A DNA stretch of 64,000 nucleotides from JARYGU01 sp033795365 (GTDB lineage: Bacteria; Pseudomonadota; Alphaproteobacteria; Rhizobiales; Rhizobiaceae), in NCBI GenBank assembly GCA_033795365.1, contig JARYGU010000017.1:55294-119293 (forward strand). Reading direction: 5' to 3'. How positions within the stretch are numbered: position 1 is the stretch's first letter; each line of letters begins with the position of its first letter. A model generated the notes under the pieces. The model was given only the letters and a program-made list of their open reading frames with translations, did not search any database and was not told where the DNA came from. Shown piece by piece: positions 54,338 to 62,900 of this stretch. Position numbers and translations under genes: made by a program.

Positions 54338-54366
54338 ACGGTAAGCGGGTTGCATGCGGCTGTCAA
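54338..54366 (-). promoter_or_regulatory. Candidate sigma-70 type promoter of the Nudix-like/membrane pair
   Basis: On the minus strand TTGACA is followed after 17 bases by TACCGT. This would start transcription near 54331, just upstream of the chosen ATG at 54303. The -10 box is weak. The flank beyond it (54367-54440) is AT-rich. Confidence 0.4.
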
Positions 54367-54586
54367 CGCAAGGGTTTATTGCGCGGAAAGAATATTTTCT
54401 CGAAGAAATAGGAAAATAGTCCTTGACGGCGTTACAGTGGTTTGGTAGGGTTATGGCATAGTCGGAAAAGTGCGGATGCGGCGGCGGGATGGCTGCAGGG
54501 TGTCCGCGGCTTGTCAGGAATTAGAACGGTATCGAGCGCCCGTCCTTTCGGACAGTGGCGCTTTTTTCATTTGGAGTTTTGGCGCG

Positions 54587-55180
54587 ATGCGGGATTTCGG
54601 TGCGATCGATTTGAGCCTTTTCGGATTGCCGGCCGAGGCGCCGGTCTATGACGGGCTCTCGGACGGGCGACGGTGGAGCGAGCCGGATGATGCCGAAACG
54701 GCGGTTTCGATGTTTCTCGACATCAAGGCCGAAGCGCCGGCCGATCCGCTCGACGAGATGCAGGAGATGCTTGCCGCGATGACGAAGGAGCTGCGCGAGC
54801 GGTTCCAGCGGTTCCAGAGCCAGCGGCAGGCGGCGGAAGACGAGGCCGAGGCGGCGGAAGACGAGGCGGGGCGCAAGCTCGCCCAGGTCGACGCCAAGGC
54901 GGCGATCGAGGCGATCTCGCTGATCGTGCGCACGCTGGAGAAGATCGACAGCCTTTACCGGACGATCATGCACGACCGGCGCGAGGCCGCGGAACGGGCG
55001 GGCGAGGGCGCGGACTACGAGGCGCTTGCCGCCGACTTCGAGCGGCTGGTCGAGGAGCGGGCGGAGGAGCGCGCCAATGCGAAATTCAAGGAAATGCAGC
55101 AAGCCTGCGGGGCTGGCGGCGATGTCGCGGGATCCGCCGGGAAAGCGGCTGCCGCCGGAGATGGTGAGAACGGGCCGTAA
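54587..55180 (+). CDS. GTA g1-position protein, TerS-like
   Basis: A 197-residue hydrophilic, helix-rich protein at the head of the packaging cluster. The middle is a coiled-coil-like stretch rich in Glu/Gln/Ala ('SQRQAAEDEAEAAEDEAGRK', 'RTLEKIDSLYRTIMHDRREA'). In Rhodobacter GTA the corresponding position encodes the small terminase. Sequence similarity is not readable by eye, so the assignment rests on position and coiled-coil character. The start at 54587 was chosen for GGAG about 14 bases upstream and the sensible beginning; a start at 54470 is less likely. It overlaps the terminase frame by 59 bases. Confidence 0.6.
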   Translation: MRDFGAIDLSLFGLPAEAPVYDGLSDGRRWSEPDDAETAVSMFLDIKAEAPADPLDEMQEMLAAMTKELRERFQRFQSQRQAAEDEAEAAEDEAGRKLAQVDAKAAIEAISLIVRTLEKIDSLYRTIMHDRREAAERAGEGADYEALAADFERLVEERAEERANAKFKEMQQACGAGGDVAGSAGKAAAAGDGENGP

Positions 55181-56864
55181 GGCCTGCAGATTCCTCGCCT
55201 CTTTCCAGAGAAAAGCGAACAAGAAGCTGACAAGGGCGGAGTACATGGCGAGGACGGGCCGCGAAAACAGTTCTCCGGCCAGGTTTCTGACGGAATTGTC
55301 CGGTTGGGAGAGCAATCTGGAGGCTCGCAGGCGGGTGCCGGTGGCGTCCGCAGCCGCGCAGGACGAGCTTCGGCCGGGAGCGCCGCCCTCGGCAGTGGAT
55401 TTGCCGGGCAACGGCAGCCTGGAAGGTGAGCCGGGCGACGCCGCAGGCGCCGGGCCAGCCGCCTGCGGGGCCGGAGAGCCCGAAGCGGCGCCCTTGGCGC
55501 TGCCTCCGGAGGCGGATGTCGCCGGGGGTGGTCAGGCCGTATGCGTGCCGGATGTTCCGCCGCCTGTCTTTGGCTGCCAAATCGGAAGCGCGGGGAAGGC
55601 GATCAGGCTAAGCCCGCGCGATGTGGTCGCGGCCCACGCTCGCCATCTCATACTGCGGCTGAGCGGAGATTGGCAAAATCGCGCAAGGAAGGATCAGCGG
55701 CCGCCGCCAGGCGACTGGCGGGTCTGGCTGTTGATGGGCGGGCGCGGCTCGGGCAAGACGCGGGCGGGCGCGGAATGGGTGCACGACACCGCCTCGAAGA
55801 CGCCGGGGCTGCGGATCGCTCTGGTCGCCGAGACGCTGGGAGACGCGCGGGAAGTGATGATCGACGGGGTTTCCGGCATCTGCCGGATCGCCCGGGAGCG
55901 CCGGCCGGATTTCGAGGCCTCGCGCCGCCGGCTCGTCTGGCCGAACGGCTCGATCGGGCAGATATTCTCCTCGGAGGACCCCGAAAGCCTGCGCGGGCCG
56001 CAGTTCCATCTCGGCTGGTGCGACGAGCTCGGCAAGTGGAAGCATGCGCAGGAGACCTGGGACATGCTGCAGTTCGGGCTGAGGCTCGGCGAACACCCGC
56101 AGGTGCTGGTGACGACGACGCCGCGGCCGGTGCCGCTGTTGCGGGCGCTTGCGGGCGACCCGAAGACGGCGGTCAGGCGCATCCGGACGGAGGACAATGC
56201 GAAAAACCTTTCGGCCGGCTTTCTCGGCGCGATGGCGGAGCGATACGGCGGCACGCGGCTCGGGCGGCAGGAACTCGGCGGCGAGCTGATCGCCGACCGG
56301 GAAGATGCGCTCTGGCAGCGAGAACGGATCGAGGCGGCGCGGGTGCGCCATCCGGGGCCGCTCTCGCGCATCGTCGTGGCGGTCGATCCGCCGGCGACGG
56401 CGTCGGCGGCGTCCGTCTGCGGCATCGTCGTGGCCGGCCTCGACGAGGCGGGGCGCGCGGTGGTGCTTGCGGACTGCTCGGTGACCGGGGCGAGCCCGGC
56501 GGGCTGGGCGGGCGCGGTGGCGCGCGCCTTCCGCCGCTTCGACGCCGACCGCGTGGTGGCCGAGATCAACCAGGGCGGCGACATGGTGGCGGCGACGCTG
56601 AGAAGCATCGAGGCGGCTCTGCCGGTCTCGACGGTGAGGGCGACGCGCGGCAAATGGCTGCGCGCCGAGCCGGTGGCCGCCCTCTACGAGCAGGGCCGGG
56701 TGCTGCATGCGGGAAGCTTCCCGGAGCTCGAGGACCAGATGTGCGACTTCGGCCCGGACGGGCTTTCCTCCGGCCGCTCGCCGGACCGGCTGGACGCGCT
56801 CGTCTGGGCGCTGACGGCGCTGGTGCTGGAGCGGCGCGGCGAGCCGCGGGTGAGGGGTGTTTAG
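55122..56864 (+). CDS. GTA/phage large terminase (packaging ATPase)
   Basis: A 580-residue packaging ATPase-nuclease. Walker A is 'MGGRGSGKTRAGAEWV', Walker B-like 'FHLGWCDELGKWKH', and the coupling motif 'VLVTTTPRP' follows; nuclease-type Asp residues lie in 'IVVAVDPPATAS' and near the C-terminal 'DRLDALVWALTAL'. It should thread DNA into capsids. Walker A is near residue 205, about 140 residues later than usual, because of an Ala/Gly/Pro/Glu-rich extension (55338-55620). Alternative starts at 55161, 55245 or a GTG near 55622 would shorten it. Confidence 0.88.
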   Translation: MSRDPPGKRLPPEMVRTGRKACRFLASFQRKANKKLTRAEYMARTGRENSSPARFLTELSGWESNLEARRRVPVASAAAQDELRPGAPPSAVDLPGNGSLEGEPGDAAGAGPAACGAGEPEAAPLALPPEADVAGGGQAVCVPDVPPPVFGCQIGSAGKAIRLSPRDVVAAHARHLILRLSGDWQNRARKDQRPPPGDWRVWLLMGGRGSGKTRAGAEWVHDTASKTPGLRIALVAETLGDAREVMIDGVSGICRIARERRPDFEASRRRLVWPNGSIGQIFSSEDPESLRGPQFHLGWCDELGKWKHAQETWDMLQFGLRLGEHPQVLVTTTPRPVPLLRALAGDPKTAVRRIRTEDNAKNLSAGFLGAMAERYGGTRLGRQELGGELIADREDALWQRERIEAARVRHPGPLSRIVVAVDPPATASAASVCGIVVAGLDEAGRAVVLADCSVTGASPAGWAGAVARAFRRFDADRVVAEINQGGDMVAATLRSIEAALPVSTVRATRGKWLRAEPVAALYEQGRVLHAGSFPELEDQMCDFGPDGLSSGRSPDRLDALVWALTALVLERRGEPRVRGV

Positions 56865-56873
56865 GGCCAGGGC

Positions 56874-57207
56874 CTATACCGGCGACATGCAGCCTTTGGC
56901 AAGGTCGTCGTAGAAGCGTGCTTCGATCTCGATATCCCGCGTCTTGCGCACGTTGCCGCCGCATGTGCGGGCGAGCCGGATTTTTTCGGACAGGAGAATT
57001 GCCCGCTCTTGGATGAAGACACATTGCGCCTGCCGGCTCAGCGTCGAAAGCCGCGTCAGAACGGCGTCCGACTGCTCAAGTCTGGCATGGGCTTTCGGTC
57101 TCGGGAACGATGCAGGAGGGGGCTATGCTACGCCAATAGCTCGCTCCGAGGAGCATCAGAAACGCCAGTCCGACGACGACGGGCAGCGATGCACCCGGAC
57201 GCTTCAT
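56874..57207 (-). pseudogene. Small membrane-anchored protein gene with a frameshift
   Basis: The first frame reads 'MKRPGASLPVVVGLAFLMLL' and then '...SYWRSIAPSCIVPETES', a basic start and one membrane helix, and stops. One base removed from the GGG at 57089-57091 (CCC on the coding strand) joins it to 'HARLEQSDAVLTRLSTLSRQ' and 'RDIEIEARFYDDLAKGCMSP'. The result would be a 110-residue exported protein with four cysteines in its soluble part. It has no start codon after the shift, so standard gene finders miss it. It lies on the strand opposite to the packaging cluster, 12 bases after the 41-residue gene. Confidence 0.7.
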
Positions 57208-57219
57208 TTTCGGGGTCGA

Positions 57220-57345
57220 TCAGCGTTGGTCTGTCGGCTGCGGCTTGGCGCTTTCGCGGATCTGGCGCCATTCGGATTCGAGGCGTTCATCGACATGCCG
57301 GGGGATCGGTTTGGCAGGCGCGGCCGGGGCGGGCTGGTGCATCAT
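57220..57345 (-). CDS. Small protein gene inside the GTA cluster, opposite strand
   Basis: A 41-residue peptide, 'MMHQPAPAAPAKPIPRHVDE' followed by 'RLESEWRQIRESAKPQPTDQ', Pro/Ala-rich then charged. The ribosome site is very good (AGGAG six bases before ATG), which supports translation. It lies 12 bases upstream of the frameshifted membrane-protein gene and probably forms one transcript with it, driven from the AT-rich region at 57421-57500. Unrecognised. Confidence 0.6.
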   Translation of the reverse strand: MMHQPAPAAPAKPIPRHVDERLESEWRQIRESAKPQPTDQR

Positions 57346-57502
57346 GTTGATCTCCTGGTTCTTTGGAAGCTGGCGGGAACGTCGATCGGCCAGTGGTTTC
57401 ACACCGTCATCAAAAAGTAAACCGAGCCGCTAAAGGCCTAAAACGATTTAATTTTTTTGAACCGATTGAAACGTTCGAGCATGGTGAAAAGGCAGGTTTG
57501 AC

Positions 57503-58132
57503 ATGGCTATCGATCGCCGTCGTTTCTTCGATCAGGTGAGGGTCTCCTTGTTCAGGGGGCGCCTCACCGTGCCGCAGGTCGCGGGGCTGACCGCGATTCT
57601 CGATTGCTGGCGGGCGCATGCGCCAGGAGAGCGAATCGACAGGCTGGCCTATGTGCTCGCCACTGCCCATCACGAGACGGGGGCGACGATGCAGCCGGTG
57701 CGCGAGACCTTTGCGGAAAGCGACGAAGCGGCGATCGCGATTCTCGAACGGGCTTTCCGGGCTGGGCGGCTGGCGGGGGTGTCGAAGCCCTACTGGCTGA
57801 AGGATGCCGAAGGCAAGAGCTGGCTCGGGCGAGGGCTGGTGCAGCTCACCCACAGGGCGAATTACGAGAAGATGAGCGTTGCGACGGGGATCGACCTGGT
57901 GGCGGAACCCGAGCGCGCGATGGAGCTCGACGTTGCGGCGAAGATCCTCGTCTCCGGCATGCTTTCGGGCGCTTTCACCGGGCGCAGGCTGGCGCAGTAT
58001 TTCGACGGGTCGAAGGCGGACTGGACGAATGCGCGGCGGATCATCAACGGCCTCGACAGGGCGGCGCTGGTGGCGGGCTACGGCAGGGCTTACCGGCGGG
58101 CGCTGAACGGGACGGCATCGGCAACGGGCTGA
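57503..58132 (+). CDS. GH19-type lysozyme/chitinase-like protein
   Basis: A 209-residue glycoside hydrolase. The catalytic Glu is in 'VLATAHHETGATMQPVRE' and the substrate-groove segment is 'GRGLVQLTHRANYEKMS', both as in phage GH19-type endolysins; 'GYGRAYRRALNG' closes the fold. No signal peptide is present. It would cut peptidoglycan glycan strands and may serve lysis. Its position between terminase and portal is unusual for GTA clusters. The start at 57503 is preceded by a weak AGG. Confidence 0.88.
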   Translation: MAIDRRRFFDQVRVSLFRGRLTVPQVAGLTAILDCWRAHAPGERIDRLAYVLATAHHETGATMQPVRETFAESDEAAIAILERAFRAGRLAGVSKPYWLKDAEGKSWLGRGLVQLTHRANYEKMSVATGIDLVAEPERAMELDVAAKILVSGMLSGAFTGRRLAQYFDGSKADWTNARRIINGLDRAALVAGYGRAYRRALNGTASATG

Positions 58133-58225
58133 CGTTCAGGTGGGACCGGAGCGCGTGCGGGAGAGGTTATTCGGATGCGCGACCGTCGGCCGGTACCGGT
58201 GGTCGCTGGCGAGAGGATCGAATTC

Positions 58226-59407
58226 ATGAAACTTCCCTTTTTTCTGCCCTGGCGGCGCGCCGGGGCGATGCCGGTTGCCGCCGAGACGAAGGCGACGACG
58301 GGGTTCGTGACGCTGACCGCCGAGGGGCGGGCGCACTGGTCGAGCCGGAGCTATGCCTCGCTTTCGCGCGAGGGCTTCATGAGGAACCCGGTGGCGCACC
58401 GGGCGGTCAGGATGATCGCGGAGGCTGCCGCGTCCGTGCCGTGGCTGCTCTACGAGGGCGAGGAGGAGCTTTCGGACGATCCGTTGCTTGCGCTGCTTGC
58501 CCGTCCGAACGGGCGGATGGCGGGCGTCGAATTCTTCGAGGCGCTCTACGGGCACCTGCTGCTTTCCGGAAACGGCTTCGTCGAGGGCGTGCGCATCGGC
58601 AGGGACCTGCGGGAACTGCATCTGCTGCGACCGGACCGGATGCGCGTGATCGAGGGCAGGGACGGCTGGCCCGAGGCCTACGAATACCGCGCCGGCAGCC
58701 ATGTGCGCCGGCACCCGGCCGGAGAGGGGGCGGCCGGAGAGGCTGCGGGCGGAGGACAGGCGATCCTGCATTTGAGGCTCTTCCACCCGCTCGACGATCA
58801 CCTGGGCTTCGCACCGCTGGAGGCGGCGAGCATGGCGCTCGACCTCTCCAATGCGGCCGCTGTCTGGAACAAGGCGCTGCTCGACAATTCGGCCCGGCCT
58901 TCCGGCGCGCTGGTTTACCAGCCGAAGGAGGGCGGCAATCTTTCAGCCGACCAGTACGATCGGCTGAAGAACGAGCTGGAGGAGGGCTATTCCGGCCCGG
59001 CACGGGCGGGGCGGCCGATGCTGCTGGAAGGCGGGCTCGACTGGAAGGCGATGGGGCTGAGCCCGCGCGAGATGGACTTCGTCGCGGCGAAGAACGGGGC
59101 GGCGCGCGACATCGCGCTCGCCTTCGGCGTGCCGCCGATGCTGATCGGCATTCCGGGCGACGCCACCTATGCGAACTACCAGGAGGCGAACCGCGCCTTC
59201 TTCCGGCTGACCGTGCTGCCGCTTATCTTCCGCACCGCCTCTGCGCTCTCGGCCTGGTTTTCCGAAACGCGGGAACGGCCGGTGAGGCTTTCGCCCGACC
59301 TCGACCAGGTGGCGGGGCTTGCGGCGGAACGCTCGGAACTCTGGGCGAGGATCGAGGCGGCGGGGTTCCTGAGCGAGGAGGAGAAGCGGCAGGCGGTGGG
59401 GTATTGA
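58226..59407 (+). CDS. GTA/phage portal protein (g3)
   Basis: A 393-residue HK97-type portal: 'VAHRAVRMIAEAAASVPWLL', 'RPNGRMAGVEFFEALYGHLL' and 'ALAFGVPPMLIGIPGDATYA' with 'NYQEANRAFFRLTVLPLI' are typical. It forms the dodecameric channel through which DNA enters. The start at 58226 follows GAGAGG; the longer frame to 58175 is less likely. Two glycine/alanine-rich inserts (58720-58760) are seen in the middle. Confidence 0.94.
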   Translation: MKLPFFLPWRRAGAMPVAAETKATTGFVTLTAEGRAHWSSRSYASLSREGFMRNPVAHRAVRMIAEAAASVPWLLYEGEEELSDDPLLALLARPNGRMAGVEFFEALYGHLLLSGNGFVEGVRIGRDLRELHLLRPDRMRVIEGRDGWPEAYEYRAGSHVRRHPAGEGAAGEAAGGGQAILHLRLFHPLDDHLGFAPLEAASMALDLSNAAAVWNKALLDNSARPSGALVYQPKEGGNLSADQYDRLKNELEEGYSGPARAGRPMLLEGGLDWKAMGLSPREMDFVAAKNGAARDIALAFGVPPMLIGIPGDATYANYQEANRAFFRLTVLPLIFRTASALSAWFSETRERPVRLSPDLDQVAGLAAERSELWARIEAAGFLSEEEKRQAVGY

Positions 59408-59419
59408 GGTGTTGGCATA

Positions 59420-59500
59420 TGCCACTTCATCTGCGGCCTTGCCCCTCATCCGCCTGCCGGCACCTTCTCCCCGCGGGCGGGGAGAAGGGATTTGCGGCAC
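59420..59500. repeat. RIME-like repeat after the portal gene
   Basis: CTTCTCCCCGCGGGCGGGGAGAAGG core with CCCTCATCCGCCTGCCGGC upstream (59441-59489). It lies in the 366-base gap 59408-59773, where no gene is seen; the rest of the gap is unremarkable. Confidence 0.7.
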
Positions 59501-59773
59501 GCCTATCCTTCTCGCCGTGGAAAGAGGCGTCTTCGCCCGTTACAATGTTGCGTTTAAAACCGCGGCTATAGCTGAGTTTTATGAATCGCGTTCGCCGCAT
59601 GAGGATTCAACCTCTGAAGAGCCTGACTCAATCTGCGAAGGACTTCGTCCAAGCGGCTCGAAGGATTCGGGATTTTCAGGCCACGTGACTCAAGGGGAGG
59701 CTTCCGGCGGCGCGTGGCTGTGCGCGGGCGGCGGGCTTGGTTCTTATTTCAGTATAATCGGAAAGGCTTAACG

Positions 59774-60082
59774 ATGGCTGACTTCGGAAACGATGGCGGG
59801 CTCTGGGCAGCGCGCGTCTTCGGGGCATCCGCCGGATCGGCGGTGTCGCTCGTCTATCTCCTGCCGAAAAGCCGGCGCGAGGCGGCCTCGCGATTCCTGA
59901 CGGGAATTGTCTGCGGGATGGTCTTCGGAGCGCCGGCCGGCATGTGGATCGTCACCTGGGCGGGCATAGCCGAGACGCTCTCGGGCACGGAAATCATGCT
60001 CACCGGCTCGGCCGCCGCCAGCCTTTCGGCCTGGTGGGGGCTGGGGGCGCTGGCGCGGATGGCGGAGCGCATGAAGCGCTAG
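59774..60082 (+). CDS. DUF6107 small membrane protein (g3.5 position)
   Basis: A 102-residue protein with hydrophobic helices at about residues 15-30, 42-62 and 72-92. It matches the rhizobial DUF6107 family by its beginning and its position. In Rhodobacter GTA an unassigned small gene lies here between portal and prohead protease; the same place suggests a role in head formation or lysis. The function is unknown. Confidence 0.8.
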   Translation: MADFGNDGGLWAARVFGASAGSAVSLVYLLPKSRREAASRFLTGIVCGMVFGAPAGMWIVTWAGIAETLSGTEIMLTGSAAASLSAWWGLGALARMAERMKR

Positions 60083-60084
60083 GA

Positions 60085-60178
60085 AATAGCCAATAGGCAG
60101 TAGCCAATAGGGGGCACCGCGGCGACGCTGCAATTCCCTATTGGCTATTGGCTACTGCCTAACTCCTCCCCAAAAAAC
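60085..60178. repeat. Inverted 'AGGCAGTAGCCAATAG' repeat before the protease gene
   Basis: AGGCAGTAGCCAATAGGG-like sequence (60096-60113) faces its complement CCCTATTGGCTATTGGCTAC (60137-60156), forming a hairpin with a 20-30 base loop. Related units recur after the capsid gene. Confidence 0.7.
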
Positions 60179-60194
60179 ACATCGGAGAACGACC

Positions 60195-60773
60195 ATGACA
60201 ACCGACGACCTTCCGGTCTGGCGGACGAAGAAATATGCCGATCTGACGCTTTCGGGCGTCACGGCGGAGGGGCGGTTTTCGGGCTATGCGAGCGTCTTCG
60301 GCGAAGTCGATCTCGGCAAGGACGAGATCGCGCCCGGCGCCTTCCTGAAATCCCTGGTGAAGCGCGGGCCGCAGGGCGTGCGCATGCTCTTCCAGCACGA
60401 TCCGGCCGAGCCGCTCGGGCGCTGGCGGACGATCCGCGAGGACGAGCGCGGACTTTATGTCGAGGGCGTGCTTTCGCCCGGCGTGGCGCGCGCCCGCGAG
60501 GTGCTGAGCCTGATGAAATCGGGGGCTCTCGATGGGCTTTCGATCGGCTTCCAGACGGTGCGTTCCAGGACCGACCGTTCGACCGGGGTGAGGCGGATTC
60601 TTGAGGCCGACCTCTGGGAAATCTCGATCGTGACCTTTCCGATGCTGCCATCGGCCAGGGTCTCGAACGTGAAGAATGCGCGGTGGTTCCGCGACAGGGA
60701 AACGGAGCTCGTGCGCACGATGCGGCGGGCGGCCCGGATGATGAAACTCCAGAAGATGAGGAAGATCGGATGA
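60195..60773 (+). CDS. HK97-family prohead protease (g4)
   Basis: A 192-residue serine protease that matures the capsid precursor. Conserved positions are 'GYASVFGEVDLGKDEIAPGA', catalytic His in 'VRMLFQHDPAEPLGRW' and Ser in 'GALDGLSIGFQTV'. The C-terminal tail is Arg/Met-rich. The start at 60195 follows GGAGAACG. It overlaps the capsid gene by four bases (ATGA), so both are made in step. Confidence 0.94.
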   Translation: MTTDDLPVWRTKKYADLTLSGVTAEGRFSGYASVFGEVDLGKDEIAPGAFLKSLVKRGPQGVRMLFQHDPAEPLGRWRTIREDERGLYVEGVLSPGVARAREVLSLMKSGALDGLSIGFQTVRSRTDRSTGVRRILEADLWEISIVTFPMLPSARVSNVKNARWFRDRETELVRTMRRAARMMKLQKMRKIG

Positions 60774-62023
60774 CCTTTGAAACGACTGCCGCGGCACCGG
60801 AGATGAAGGCGGTGCCCGAGACGATGACGGCCGCCTTCGACGAATTCATGGAAGCCTTCGAGGCCTTCAAGGAGACGAACGACCGCAGGCTCGGCGAGAT
60901 CGAGCAGAAGCTGACGGCCGACGTCGTGACCCGCGAGAAGATGGACCGCATCAGCCGCGCCATGGACGAGCAGAAGCGCGCGATCGACCATCTGGCGCTG
61001 AAGAAGGCGCGGCCTGCGCTTTCGCGCGGCGAGGCGGAAAGCCCGGAGGCGGCGGAGCACAAGGAAGCCTTCGCGGCCTATATCCGGCGCGGCGACGAGG
61101 CGGGGCTGCGGGCGCTGGAGGAAAAGGCGATGTCGGTCGGCTCGGCGGCGGACGGCGGATACCTGGTGCCCGACCAGACGGACACGGAGATCGGCCGCAG
61201 GCTTTCGGCGGTCTCGCCGATCCGGGCGCTTTCGACCGTCCGGCAGGTTTCGGGCGCGGTGCTGAAGAAGCCCTTCGCGCCCTCCGGCATGGCGTCGGGC
61301 TGGGTGGCGGAGACGGCGGCGCGGCCGCAGACGGCGACGCCGCAACTCGCCGAGCTTTCCTTCCCGACGATGGAGCTCTACGCCATGCCGGCGGCGACCG
61401 CCTCGCTTCTCGACGATGCGGCGGTGGACGTGGAGAGCTGGATCGCCTCCGAGGTGGACATCGTCTTCGCCGAACAGGAGGGAACGGCCTTCGTCTCCGG
61501 CGACGGCATCAACAAGCCGAAGGGGTTCCTGAGCTACCCGACCGTGGCCGAGGAGGTCTGGGACTGGGGCGGCATCGGCTATCTCGCCACCGGCGCCAAT
61601 GGCGGCTTTTCCGCAAGCGGCCCCTCCGACACGCTGATCGACACGATCTATTCGCTGAAGGCCGGCCATCGGCAGAACGCGGCTTTCGTGATGAACCGCA
61701 AGACCCAGGCCGAGATCCGCAAGTTCAAGGACGGCGACGGCAACTATCTCTGGCTGCCGCCGGCCGGACCCGGTCAGGCAGCCTCGCTGATGGGCTTCCC
61801 GGTCGCCGAGGCCGAGGACATGCCGGATATCGCCCCCGGCAGCTTCGCGATCGCCTTCGGCGATTTCCGCGCAGGCTACCTGGTGGTCGACCGCACGGGT
61901 GTCCGGGTGCTCCGCGACCCCTATTCCGCCAAGCCTTACGTGCTCTTCTACACGACCAAACGCGTCGGCGGCGGCGTGCAGAACTTCGAGGCGATCAAGC
62001 TGGTGAAGTTCGGGCAGGCGTGA
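60770..62023 (+). CDS. HK97-type major capsid protein (g5)
   Basis: A 417-residue capsid protein with an N-terminal helical scaffold part (delta domain, about residues 15-115, 'DEFMEAFEAFKETNDRRLGE') removed by the protease, then the HK97 fold: 'GGYLVPDQTDTEIGRR', 'SWIASEVDIVFAEQEGTAFV' and 'FGDFRAGYLVVDRTGVRVLR'. It builds the GTA or phage head. The start at 60770 overlaps the protease stop by four bases. Confidence 0.95.
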   Translation: MTFETTAAAPEMKAVPETMTAAFDEFMEAFEAFKETNDRRLGEIEQKLTADVVTREKMDRISRAMDEQKRAIDHLALKKARPALSRGEAESPEAAEHKEAFAAYIRRGDEAGLRALEEKAMSVGSAADGGYLVPDQTDTEIGRRLSAVSPIRALSTVRQVSGAVLKKPFAPSGMASGWVAETAARPQTATPQLAELSFPTMELYAMPAATASLLDDAAVDVESWIASEVDIVFAEQEGTAFVSGDGINKPKGFLSYPTVAEEVWDWGGIGYLATGANGGFSASGPSDTLIDTIYSLKAGHRQNAAFVMNRKTQAEIRKFKDGDGNYLWLPPAGPGQAASLMGFPVAEAEDMPDIAPGSFAIAFGDFRAGYLVVDRTGVRVLRDPYSAKPYVLFYTTKRVGGGVQNFEAIKLVKFGQA

Positions 62024-62034
62024 GGAACGGGCGG

Positions 62035-62310
62035 GCGAATAGCGGATAGGCAGTAGGCAGTAGGCAGTAGGCAATAGGGTTGTCTGTTTGCTGTTGCATT
62101 CGTTGTTCGTTCGCCTGCGGCCCGGTTTTCGAAACATTCGCTCTCCGGCGAAGGAGTTGAAATCGCTTCTTCTCCATCACCTGGAGAAGAGACGATCGCG
62201 GCCGATCGCCTGCCGCACCGCCCCTCTGTCCTGCCGGATCTCGCCCCAAGGGGATCGGCAAGCAGAATCCCTATTGGCTACTGCCTATTGGCTACATCCT
62301 ATTCGCATCT
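62035..62310. repeat. Inverted repeats of 'TAGGCAGTAGGCAATAG' units around a 190-base core
   Basis: The left part, GGATAGGCAGTAGGCAGTAG then GCAGTAGGCAATAGGG (62044-62079), has four tandem units. The right part, CCCTATTGGCTACTGCCTAT then TGGCTACATCC (62269-62299), is its inverted partner. The 190 bases between them hold one further dyad (CTTCTCCATCACCTGGAGAAG, 62170-62190) and no gene. The element fills the capsid-adaptor gap. Confidence 0.7.
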
Positions 62311-62330
62311 CGCATCTCGCGGAGAACCCC

Positions 62331-62900
62331 ATGACCATTGCCGAACTGACGCCGCCTCTGGCGGAGCCGATCACGCTTGCGCAGGCGAGGGCGCATCTGC
62401 GCCTCGACCACGGCGAGGAGGATGCGCTGCTGGAGGCGCTCGTTCGCGCCGCAAGGGAGCATCTGGAAGCGGAGACGGGGCTGGTGCTGATCAGCCGGAC
62501 ATTCCGGCTCTATCTCGACGCCTGGCCGCGCACGCGGGTGATTCAGATTGCGAGAGGGCCGGTGCAAAGCATTGAATCGGTGACGGTTTACGATGCCCTT
62601 GGCATGCCGCTCGAAGTGGACGCGGCGGGTTTCGTGCTCGACGGGACGGCGCGGCCGGCGCGGCTTTACCTGCCGGAGTGGCCGGGACCGGGGCGGGCGC
62701 TGAACGGCATCGAGATCGACTTTTCCGCCGGCTTCGGCGAGGCGGGAACGGATGTGCCCGACACGTTGAAACGGGCGATGCTGACCCATGTGGCGGCGAT
62801 GTTCGAGCTGCGCGGAACGGTGGCGGCGGGCGACCAGCCGGCCCTGGTCCCGGCGGGCTACGAGCGGCTGATCGCGCCCTTCCGGATGAGGAGGCTCTGA
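62331..62900 (+). CDS. Head-tail connector/adaptor protein (g6)
   Basis: A 189-residue protein of the phage head-tail connector group (phiE125 gp8-like): 'ITLAQARAHLRLDHGEEDAL' and 'LLEALVRAAREHLEAETGLV' form the N-terminal helices, and 'VPDTLKRAMLTHVAAMFE' the C-terminal helix. It docks beneath the portal. GCGGAGAACCCC precedes the start. The next gene starts at its stop (one-base overlap). Confidence 0.9.
   Translation: MTIAELTPPLAEPITLAQARAHLRLDHGEEDALLEALVRAAREHLEAETGLVLISRTFRLYLDAWPRTRVIQIARGPVQSIESVTVYDALGMPLEVDAAGFVLDGTARPARLYLPEWPGPGRALNGIEIDFSAGFGEAGTDVPDTLKRAMLTHVAAMFELRGTVAAGDQPALVPAGYERLIAPFRMRRL

Noticed and set aside
56944..57420. 158-codon plus-strand frame between terminase and lysozyme
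   Set aside because: It runs antisense to the better supported minus-strand small genes, and its product has no coherent domain.
60085..62310. CRISPR-like reading of the 'TAGGCAGTAG' repeats
   Set aside because: The units are 7-16 bases, contiguous or inverted, without regular spacers, and no cas genes are near.
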